DNA of 64,000 nt from an uncultured Lachnospiraceae bacterium (GTDB lineage: Bacteria; Bacillota; Clostridia; Lachnospirales; Lachnospiraceae): NCBI GenBank assembly GCA_947644545.1, contig CANRZW010000010.1, positions 1 through 64,000 of the forward strand, written 5' to 3'. The notes under the pieces were generated by a model. The model saw only the letters and a list, made by a program, of their open reading frames with translations. It made no database searches and was not told the origin of the DNA. How positions within the stretch are numbered: position 1 is the stretch's first letter; each line of letters begins with the position of its first letter. The translations under genes were made by a program, and so were the position numbers. Positions 41,145 through 49,185 of this stretch are shown here, in pieces.

Positions 41145-41205
41145 GGGTTTGCCAATGCTGCCGCCCCCTCGAGTGTCAGGAGTGTATCTTTTTAAAGAAC
41201 AAAAC

Positions 41206-41281
41206 CGGCACGGCAGTCTTGAAATCCTTGTGCTGCCTGAAAACAGGCAGATCCACAAGTGTATTCCAAAACGCCGTGCCG
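41206..41281 (-). terminator. Complex nested hairpin downstream of glgP, terminator-like
   Basis: Outer CGGCACGGC/GCCGTGCCG, inner CTTGTG-CTGCCTG-AAAA-CAGGCAG-atc-CACAAG; minus-strand tail GGTTTTGTTCTTT. Confidence 0.6.
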
Positions 41282-41331
41282 AAATAGTTCCAGTCCTTCA
41301 TGAACTTAAACAATCATTTTGTAGTATCTAT

Positions 41332-43854
41332 TTATTTCAACAGTGACTTCTTCTGCGGCTCCACCGACTCCTTCGGCATAACCACTTTATCCAGTTTCCA
41401 GATCTCATCCACATACTCTTTGATGGTTCTGTCGGATGTGAACTTACCTGCACAAGCCACATTGAGAATCGCGCTTCTTGCCCAGCTGCTCTCATTCCTG
41501 TAGGCAGCTTCCACTTTCCTCTGCGCCTCCGCATAGGCCTTGAAGTCCTTCAGGATAAAGTACATATCCGCTTTGTTTGTGCTCAAAGTATTGAGCAGTG
41601 AATTGTAAAGCGTTCTGAACAGCTCCGGATCATGCGGTGAGTAAGTGCCGTTGATGAGCTGCATCAGCACTCTGCGCACATCGGGATCATTGTTGAAGAT
41701 CTCGTTCGGATCATAGCCGCCATAATTCTCGTAACGGATGACTTCATCGGAACTTAAGCCGAAGATAAAGGCATTCTCCTCGCCCACTTCTTCTACGATT
41801 TCCACATTAGCGCCATCCATTGTGCCCAGCGTGATCGCACCGTTTAACATGAACTTCATGTTACCCGTACCGGATGCTTCCTTACTTGCCGTGGAGATCT
41901 GCTCCGAAACGTCTGCCGCCGCAAAGATGATCTCCGCGTTAGACACACGATAATTCTCGATAAAGACCACCTTGATCTTACCATTGATGGCCGGATCATT
42001 GTTCACCACGTCAGCCACGGCATTGATCAACTTGATCGTCAGCTTCGCATTCCGGTAACCTGCGGCCGCCTTGGCGCCGAAAATAAACGTTCTCGGATAA
42101 AATTCCATATCCGGATGATCCTTCAATTCATTATACAGATACATCACATGCAGAATATTCAGCAGCTGACGCTTATACTCATGCAGTCTCTTAACCTGTA
42201 CGTCGAAAATGGAACGGGGATTCACTTCGATCCCGTTGTGCTCTCTGATATATTTTGCCAGACGAACCTTGTTCTGATACTTGATGTTCATGAATTCCTG
42301 CTGTGCCTTCTCGTCGTCCGCATATATTTTCAGTCTGTTAATCTGCGGCAGATCCGTAATCCAGTCGTTGCCTACATGCGCCGTCACCCAGTCAGCCAGA
42401 AGCGGATTTGCATGCAGCAGGAAACGTCTCTGCGTGATGCCATTGGTCTTGTTGTTGAACTTCTCCGGCATCATCTCGTAGAAATCTTTCAGCTCCTGAT
42501 GTTTGAGAATCTCCGTGTGCAGTCTCGCAACACCGTTCACGGAATAGCCTGCTGCGATCGCCAGATGAGCCATCTTCACCTGTCCGTCATAAACGATCGC
42601 CATCTTGCGGATCTTCTCCTGATTACCCGGATATTTGCGCTCGATCTCGATGATGAACCTGCGGTTGATCTCCTCCACGATCTGATAGATACGGGGCAGC
42701 AATCTTGAGAAAAGCTCGATCGGCCATTTCTCCAATGCCTCTGACATGATCGTGTGGTTGGTATATGCACAGGTCTTCGTGGTCACTGCCCACGCCTCTT
42801 CCCAGGTCAGATAATACTCGTCCATCAGGATACGCATAAGCTCCGCGATCGCTACCGTCGGATGGGTATCGTTGAGCTGGAAAGTCACCTTCTCATGGAA
42901 ATTCCTGACATCGTCGTGCTTCCGCATATATTTCGCAACCGCCGCCTGTACGGATGCGGAGATGAAGAAGTACTGCTGTTTTAAGCGCAGCTCCTTGCCC
43001 GCATAATGGTTATCGTTAGGATACAGCACCTCTACGATATTTCTTGCCAGATTCTCCTGCTCCACCGCTTTCTGATAATCACCCTTATCAAAGGAATCCA
43101 GCTGGAAACAGTTCACCGCCTCTGCATCCCAGATACGCAGTGTATTGACGATACCGTTGCCGTAACCGACAATCGGCAGATCATAGGGAATGGCGCGCAC
43201 TGCCTGATAGCCTTCCTGCTTAAAATGCTGTCTGCCATTCTCATCCATATATACATTCACATAGCCGCCAAAACGGATCTCCTTGGCATATTCCGGTCTG
43301 CGCAGTTCAAAAGGATTGCCGTCCTGCAGCCAGTTATCAGGCACTTCGATCTGAAATCCGTCCCTGATCTCCTGCTTGAACATACCATAACGATAGCGGA
43401 TACCACAGCCGTAAGCAGCATATCCAAGGGTTGCCAGCGAATCCAGGAAACATGCCGCCAGACGTCCCAGACCGCCGTTACCAAGTGCAGGATCCGGCTC
43501 CTGATCCTCGATCACGTTCAGATCCAGCCCCAGCTCCTCTAACGCTTCCTTCACTTCCTTATATGCCTGCAGATTGATGATATTATTTCCCAGAGCACGA
43601 CCCATCAAAAATTCCATGGAAAGATAGTAGACCATCTTCGGATCCTGTTTCTCATACTCTTTCTGACTCTTCATCCAGTGATCCACGACCGCATCCTTGA
43701 TCGCGTAGGATACCGCCTGGAAAATCTGCTGGTCAGTAGCTTCCTCAAGACTCTTCCTGTATAGCGTCTTTACATTGTACAGGACGCTTCTCTTGAAAAG
43801 CTCCGTATCAAAAGTTGGTGTTGCTGTCTTCTTTGCCATTATGCGCCTCCTCAT
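41332..43854 (-). CDS. glgP: Glycogen/starch/alpha-glucan phosphorylase
   Basis: EASGTGNMKFMLNGAITLGTMDGANVEI PLP-site motif. Confidence 0.96.
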   Translation of the reverse strand: MRRRIMAKKTATPTFDTELFKRSVLYNVKTLYRKSLEEATDQQIFQAVSYAIKDAVVDHWMKSQKEYEKQDPKMVYYLSMEFLMGRALGNNIINLQAYKEVKEALEELGLDLNVIEDQEPDPALGNGGLGRLAACFLDSLATLGYAAYGCGIRYRYGMFKQEIRDGFQIEVPDNWLQDGNPFELRRPEYAKEIRFGGYVNVYMDENGRQHFKQEGYQAVRAIPYDLPIVGYGNGIVNTLRIWDAEAVNCFQLDSFDKGDYQKAVEQENLARNIVEVLYPNDNHYAGKELRLKQQYFFISASVQAAVAKYMRKHDDVRNFHEKVTFQLNDTHPTVAIAELMRILMDEYYLTWEEAWAVTTKTCAYTNHTIMSEALEKWPIELFSRLLPRIYQIVEEINRRFIIEIERKYPGNQEKIRKMAIVYDGQVKMAHLAIAAGYSVNGVARLHTEILKHQELKDFYEMMPEKFNNKTNGITQRRFLLHANPLLADWVTAHVGNDWITDLPQINRLKIYADDEKAQQEFMNIKYQNKVRLAKYIREHNGIEVNPRSIFDVQVKRLHEYKRQLLNILHVMYLYNELKDHPDMEFYPRTFIFGAKAAAGYRNAKLTIKLINAVADVVNNDPAINGKIKVVFIENYRVSNAEIIFAAADVSEQISTASKEASGTGNMKFMLNGAITLGTMDGANVEIVEEVGEENAFIFGLSSDEVIRYENYGGYDPNEIFNNDPDVRRVLMQLINGTYSPHDPELFRTLYNSLLNTLSTNKADMYFILKDFKAYAEAQRKVEAAYRNESSWARSAILNVACAGKFTSDRTIKEYVDEIWKLDKVVMPKESVEPQKKSLLK

Positions 43855-43970
43855 CTGCTGTTATTTCAGTAATGCAATAACTGTCTTAACTACATTCTTT
43901 TTTATTATATATCGTATTTGCACTTTTGACTATAAGCAATGTGCTTAAATTATAAATTCAGCTCTTTTCA

Positions 43971-46900
43971 TCATTTCTCTGTTTTCTCCACGCCAATGGT
44001 AACTTTCTCGCCGTTGACATTCCATTCCCTGGACACTGCCAGCGTTTCGTCCGTCACGATGGCGTCCGCCAGCACCTTGCCGGAAACAGCCTCGATATTC
44101 TTCTGCACGATCTTCTCTACCTTATCGCTGCCGCTCACCGACACCCTGATATGATCCGTCACCTCGAAGTCTGCTTCCTTACGCATGGTCTGAATCTTGC
44201 TGATCACCTCGTACACAAAGCCTTCCTCAATCAGCTCTTCCGTCAGGTTCGTATCCAGCACCACGGTGACACTGTTGTCCGCCTCAGATACGTAACCATC
44301 CTTCTGGGCCGTCTCGATCAGCAGGTCTTCCTCCGCCAGCGCGATCTCAACACCGCCAACCTCGAATTTCAACACACCGGCAGATTTCAGTTCTTCCATG
44401 GCCTTCGTGCCGTCTACAGCGCTCAGATACTCTCTGATGCCGCCCAGCTGTTTGCCGAATTTCGGACCTACCGTCTTAAGCTGGGGCTTGAAGCTGTAGC
44501 TCGTAAAAGAGGATACATCGTCACTGAATTCGATCTTCTTCACGTTCAGCTCATCCTCGATGATCTCCTGATAGAAGCTGCCAAGCGCATGCTCAGCCTT
44601 AACGAACATGGTGCCGATAGGCTGACGGTTCTTGATATTGGCCGCATTGCGGGCCGCCCGTCCCATCACCACGATCTTCAGCACTTCTTCCATATCCTCT
44701 TCCAGCTTCCTGTCGATCATCGTATCATCCGCCGTCGGGAAGTCACACAGGTGAATGCTTTCCGGCGCGCCTGCGTCGATGCTCTTTACCAGATTCAGAT
44801 AGATCTCCTCTGTCATGAAAGGAATCATGGGCGCCGCACATTTGCTGATCGTCACAAGCGCAGTATACAGCGTCATGTAGGCATTGATCTTATCCTGCTC
44901 CATGCCTCCCGCCCAGAAACGCTCCCGGCTCCTTCTCACATACCAGTTGCTCATCTCGTCCACGAACTCATCCAGCACGCGGGCCGCCTCCGGGATCCTG
45001 TAATGCTCCAGATCGCTGTCCACCTTCTTGATCACCGTGTTGAGCTTCGATAACAGCCATTTATCCATAACCGGCAGTTTGTCATACTCCAGACTGTACT
45101 TTGTAGCGTCGAACTGATCGATATTCGCATACAGCACGAAGAAGGCGTAGGTGTTCCACAGCGTGCCCAGGAACTTGCGCTGTCCCTCCTGCACTGCTTT
45201 GCCGTGGAAACGGTTCGGCAGCCAGGGCGCGGAATTGATATAGAAATACCAGCGGATCGCATCCGCCCCGTAAGTCTCCAGCGCCTCGAAAGGATCCACC
45301 GCATTGCCCTTGGACTTGCTCATCTTCTGGCCGTTCTCGTCCTGTACATGCCCCAGCACGATGACATTCTCAAAAGGCGCACAGTTAAACAATAACGTTG
45401 ACTCCGCCATCAGAGAGTAGAACCAGCCACGGGTCTGGTCCACCGCCTCGGAAATGAACTGCGCCGGGAACTGCTTTTCAAACAATTCCTTATTCTCAAA
45501 CGGATAGTGATGCTGCGCAAAAGGCATGGCCCCGGAATCGAACCAGCAGTCGATCACCTCCGGTACGCGCCGCATGGTCTTACCGCAGTCCGGACAGGTG
45601 ATGGTGATCTCGTCGATATAAGGCCGGTGCAGCTCCACCGTCTGCGCCGCCGGATTGCCGGACAGCTTATGAAGTTCCTCCCTGGAACCGACGGATTCCA
45701 TGTGGCCGCAGCCCTCGCACTCCCATACATTCAGCGGTGTGCCCCAGTAACGGTTTCTGGAGATGCCCCAGTCCTGAATGTTCTCCAGCCAGTTGCCAAA
45801 ACGGCCCTCGCCGATGGATTCCGGAATCCAGTTGACCGTCTTATTGTTGCGCACCAGATCGTCCCGCACCGCCGTCATCTTAATAAACCAGGACTCTCTC
45901 GCATAATAGATCAGCGGCGTATCACAGCGCCAGCAGAAAGGATAATCATGCTCGAACTTCGGCGCGTCGAACAGTTTTCCTTCCTTATCCAGATCCTTTA
46001 AGATCTCCGGATCCGCCTTTTTCACAAACATGCCTGCGTAGGCGGTCTCTTCCGTCATCTCGCCCTTGCCGTTTACAAACTGTACAAAAGGCAGGTCATA
46101 TCTGCGGCCCACCTGCGCGTCGTCCTCACCGAAGGCCGGCGCGATATGCACGATACCCGTACCGTCGGTCATGGTAACGTAATCGTCACAGGTCACATAA
46201 TGCCCCTTCTTGCGTTGCTTCGCCGCAGCCTCTCCCGCACAGGCAAAAAGCGGTTCGTATTCCTTATACTCCAGATCCGTTCCCACGTAAGTTTCCAGTA
46301 CCTCGTAGGCCGGCTTCTCTTCCTCTCCCAACTTGCCAAGCACCGTATCCAAAAGCGCCTGCGCCATATAGTAGGTATAACCGTCGGCCGCTTTTACCTT
46401 CACGTAAGTCTCCGACGGGTTCACGCACAACGCCACGTTAGAGGGCAGCGTCCAGGGTGTGGTCGTCCATGCCAGGAAGTAAGCGTCCTCGCCCACCACC
46501 TTAAAGCGAACGACTGCGGAACGCTCCTTGACCGCCTTATATCCCTGCGCTACCTCATGGGACGACAGCGGCGTACCGCAGCGCGGGCAGTAAGGCACGA
46601 TCTTGAAGCCCTTGTACAGAAGGCCCTTATCCCAGATCTGCTTAAGAGCCCACCACTCGGACTCGATGAAATCATCATGATAGGTCACGTAAGGATCATC
46701 CATATCCGCCCAGAAACCGACCGTGCCGGAGAAATCCTCCCACATTCCCTTGTACTTCCAGACAGACTCTTTACATTTGCTGATAAAAGGATCCAGACCA
46801 TACTCCTCGATCTGCTCCTTGCCGTCCAGACCCAGAAGCTTCTCCACCTCCAGCTCCACCGGCAGGCCGTGGGTATCCCATCCCGCCTTACGGGGTACCA

Positions 46901-47132
46901 TATACCCCTTCATGGTGCGGTATCTGGGGATCATGTCCTTGATTACGCGGGTCAGCACGTGGCCGATATGCGGCTTGCCGTTGGCTGTCGGCGGGCCGTC
47001 ATAGAACGTATAAGTCTCCCCCTCCTTCCGAGAGTCCATGCTCTTCTGAAAGATATCGTTGTCCTTCCAGAACTGACAGACTTCCTTCTCCCTGTCTACA
47101 AAATTCAGGCTTGTGTCTACTTTTTGATACAT
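43971..47132 (-). CDS. ileS: Isoleucine--tRNA ligase
   Basis: PPTANGKPHIGHVLTRVIKD (HIGH), KMSKSKGN; 1053 aa. Confidence 0.97.
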   Translation of the reverse strand: MYQKVDTSLNFVDREKEVCQFWKDNDIFQKSMDSRKEGETYTFYDGPPTANGKPHIGHVLTRVIKDMIPRYRTMKGYMVPRKAGWDTHGLPVELEVEKLLGLDGKEQIEEYGLDPFISKCKESVWKYKGMWEDFSGTVGFWADMDDPYVTYHDDFIESEWWALKQIWDKGLLYKGFKIVPYCPRCGTPLSSHEVAQGYKAVKERSAVVRFKVVGEDAYFLAWTTTPWTLPSNVALCVNPSETYVKVKAADGYTYYMAQALLDTVLGKLGEEEKPAYEVLETYVGTDLEYKEYEPLFACAGEAAAKQRKKGHYVTCDDYVTMTDGTGIVHIAPAFGEDDAQVGRRYDLPFVQFVNGKGEMTEETAYAGMFVKKADPEILKDLDKEGKLFDAPKFEHDYPFCWRCDTPLIYYARESWFIKMTAVRDDLVRNNKTVNWIPESIGEGRFGNWLENIQDWGISRNRYWGTPLNVWECEGCGHMESVGSREELHKLSGNPAAQTVELHRPYIDEITITCPDCGKTMRRVPEVIDCWFDSGAMPFAQHHYPFENKELFEKQFPAQFISEAVDQTRGWFYSLMAESTLLFNCAPFENVIVLGHVQDENGQKMSKSKGNAVDPFEALETYGADAIRWYFYINSAPWLPNRFHGKAVQEGQRKFLGTLWNTYAFFVLYANIDQFDATKYSLEYDKLPVMDKWLLSKLNTVIKKVDSDLEHYRIPEAARVLDEFVDEMSNWYVRRSRERFWAGGMEQDKINAYMTLYTALVTISKCAAPMIPFMTEEIYLNLVKSIDAGAPESIHLCDFPTADDTMIDRKLEEDMEEVLKIVVMGRAARNAANIKNRQPIGTMFVKAEHALGSFYQEIIEDELNVKKIEFSDDVSSFTSYSFKPQLKTVGPKFGKQLGGIREYLSAVDGTKAMEELKSAGVLKFEVGGVEIALAEEDLLIETAQKDGYVSEADNSVTVVLDTNLTEELIEEGFVYEVISKIQTMRKEADFEVTDHIRVSVSGSDKVEKIVQKNIEAVSGKVLADAIVTDETLAVSREWNVNGEKVTIGVEKTEK

Positions 47133-47172
47133 GTTCTGCTCCTCCTTCGCAAACTCGTGATTCCATTAAGAT

Positions 47173-47264
47173 AAACTGTTACACTGTTTACTGCAAGGCC
47201 TCAAGACCCTGCTGAGACAAACTGCTTCTCTGTTTACTGCAAGGCCTCATAGCCCTGCTGAGAC
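47173..47264 (-). repeat. Two tandem 46-bp repeats in ileS leader
   Basis: aaactg.....ctgtttactgcaaggcctca...ccctgctgagac twice, about 40/46 identical. Confidence 0.85.
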
Positions 47265-47272
47265 AAACCGAT

Positions 47273-47396
47273 GCGTATAAGCAGATTCGAGAGGCTTCGC
47301 CTCTCTCATTCGCGTTGCTCGCCGGAAGACTTACGGTCCATACGCTCATGCAGGCATGGCTTCTGGTCCGTAAGTTTTCCGGCTCTGCTTATACGC
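47273..47396 (-). repeat. Nested inverted repeat between T-box terminator and ileS
   Basis: Outer 12-bp perfect GCGTATAAGCAG/CTGCTTATACGC; inner 19-bp arms 47321-47339 and 47365-47383 (17/19); side hairpin GAGAGGC-TTC-GCCTCTC at 47289-47305. Confidence 0.85.
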
Positions 47397-47398
47397 GC

Positions 47399-47790
47399 AA
47401 AAAGGCCCCGTCCGTAAAAGGACGAGGCCAATGTTCTCGCTAACCACCTGTTACGACGTACCGCCATCCCTGCTGAATGGCTATACGGTTCCCGGTAACG
47501 GCGGGATGCCGTCATTCCCTACTGTTCTCTGTCACTGTTCTATATCCTCCGGCTTCCCGCTTCCTTAACATCTTATTCCTAATATTCATAAATAATAGAA
47601 AACATCTGAAGCATCCACCTGGCAGTTCTGCGGACAGAAAAGTTCAGTCTGAGACTCAGAAGCGATCTTCCCTGTTCCCCTACTCGCACCGGCCTTCCAC
47701 CGCCGCCGGCTCGCTGTACCTTTGAGAGAACAGCTACTGTCTTCTTCAACGTCTGTATCTGCTGTATCTATTCATAACAGGCTACCTGCC
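47399..47790 (-). ncRNA. T-box leader of ileS
   Basis: Minus strand: AGCGAGCCGGCGGCGGTGGAAGGCCGG stem I region, GAAGATCGC putative AUC specifier (47664-47666), AACAGGTGGTTAGCGAGAAC T-box, terminator GGCCTCGTCC-ttttac-GGACGGGGCCTTTTT. Confidence 0.88.
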
Positions 47791-48026
47791 CTGCGGTTTC
47801 CTGTTACGGTTTACTACTAATTAATATATAGTATATCTTCCCCGCCGTTGTCAAGGTATTCTGTGACAGTTTCCGTAAAATTAATTACTATTTACAACTT
47901 CCTGCTGCTCATAGAAACGGCATCTACACATTTATGCACAATTTGACTACAAATCATAACCCCGGATTGGTCTGCACTGTTTTCCATGTTCTAACGCTGT
48001 TACCATATTTAATTGATATGATTGAT

Positions 48027-48178
48027 TACGCTAACTGCATAACCTCAGCTTCAAGTTCTTTTAATTCATCAAATGACAGAGAAGATACACAATCCGCAAT
48101 TTCTTCAAGCGTCATTTTCCCCTTTCTTATCATTTGTTCGGCTATTTTTCTTTCTGTCTTTCTTTCTGTTTCTTTTTA
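48027..48178 (-). pseudogene. C-terminal remnant KETERKTERKIAEQMIRKGKMTLEEIADCVSSLSFDELKELEAEVMQLA
   Basis: Minus-strand frame open after a stop; resembles the tail of Rpn-like proteins; no N-terminal part. Confidence 0.4.
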
Positions 48179-48218
48179 AATGTCTTTCATATAAGTCCGC
48201 ATAATCTGCTGGCCGAAA

Positions 48219-48380
48219 TGATTAGAGATATTGAATAATGTAAAAGAGCATACACACAGCGACAAAGTATATATTTGTGGGCAGTATTTTCCTAAAAGTT
48301 CACTCTTATACTTTACCATTGTTGATTCCGGCGAAACAATACCTTATAATATGAATAATTATTTTTCTGATTTCCCTGCT
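48219..48380 (+). pseudogene. Remnant of a GHKL-type ATP-binding protein
   Basis: LEILNNVKEHTHSDKVYICGQYFPKSSLLYFTIVDSGETIPYNMNNYF, truncated, in frame with the downstream GNAT gene. Confidence 0.35.
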
Positions 48381-48410
48381 CATAGTCGGACCACCCGGAA
48401 AGGAAAACCC

Positions 48411-48911
48411 ATGAATAGCCTGAACATCAAGTCGCTCTCCGATACATTTACTGTCCGAAAACTTGACAGCAGCGACATCGATCTTATCTATAGCCTGTGC
48501 GCAGACAACCTGATCTTCTACCGGTATCATCCGCCCTTTGTCACAAGGGAAAGCATCCTGCAGGACATGGAGGCGCTTCCACCCGGTAAAGATATTTCCG
48601 ACAAATTTTATGTCGGCTTTTTTGACGCAGAAGCACTGGTTGCCGTTCTGGATCTGATCCTGGACTATCCAGAAAAGGGGACGGACTTTATCGGCTTTTT
48701 CATGATGAACGCTAATCTGCAGGGCAGAGGCGCCGGCTCGAAGATCATCCAGGAATGCCTCGCCTTCTTAAAGACAACAGGCTGCCGAAAAGTCCGTCTT
48801 GGCGTTGATCCGGGCAATCCTCAAAGCAGCGCCTTCTGGCAGAAAAACGGATTCCACATCGTCAGCGATGCGCAATATATTCTGATGGAACTGGAAATAG
48901 CAATCGACTGA
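48411..48911 (+). CDS. GNAT family N-acetyltransferase
   Basis: MNSLNIKSLSDTFTVRKLDSSD; GRGAGSKIIQECLAFLKTTGCRKVRLGVDPGNPQSSAFWQKNGF. Confidence 0.9.
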   Translation: MNSLNIKSLSDTFTVRKLDSSDIDLIYSLCADNLIFYRYHPPFVTRESILQDMEALPPGKDISDKFYVGFFDAEALVAVLDLILDYPEKGTDFIGFFMMNANLQGRGAGSKIIQECLAFLKTTGCRKVRLGVDPGNPQSSAFWQKNGFHIVSDAQYILMELEIAID

Positions 48912-48955
48912 AATCAGACAGTCAAAGGGGTGTACGGTAAGAAGCGCCTTTGATA

Positions 48956-48984
48956 TTGACGCAGTCCGGGTCATATGATATTAT
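48956..48984 (+). promoter_or_regulatory. Sigma-A-type promoter
   Basis: TTGACG-N17-TATTAT. Confidence 0.7.
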
Positions 48985-48990
48985 GACACA

Positions 48991-49185
48991 GTCTTTTTTA
49001 TATAGTTAACGACATTGGAACTTTAGCTTTCGATCCTGCCAGAGCTTCCCTATATGGCTTTAGCAGGAACCGAAAGCAGAATGATACAAATAATCCGAAA
49101 CAGCCATTCCAGTATGGATTCTCTCCATGCTGGAATTTGTTGTAGCGGTCATGGCCGAAAAGCGGTCTATAGGGAGGGCAGGCAT
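48991..49185 (+). promoter_or_regulatory. Structured 5' leader, candidate cis-regulatory RNA
   Basis: Stem-loop 49026-49077 (GCTTTCG.TCCTGC/GCAGGA..CGAAAGC) and 49106-49136 (ATTCCAGTATGGA/TCCATGCTGGAAT). Confidence 0.5.

Noticed and set aside
41176-41310. Possible ABC permease fragment KFMKDWNYFGTAFWNTLVDLPVF
   Set aside because: The sequence coincides with the nested hairpin after glgP and is too short to support homology.
46146-47174. 342-aa plus-strand ORF
   Set aside because: Antisense shadow of ileS; no recognisable domain, and the opposite strand is clearly coding.
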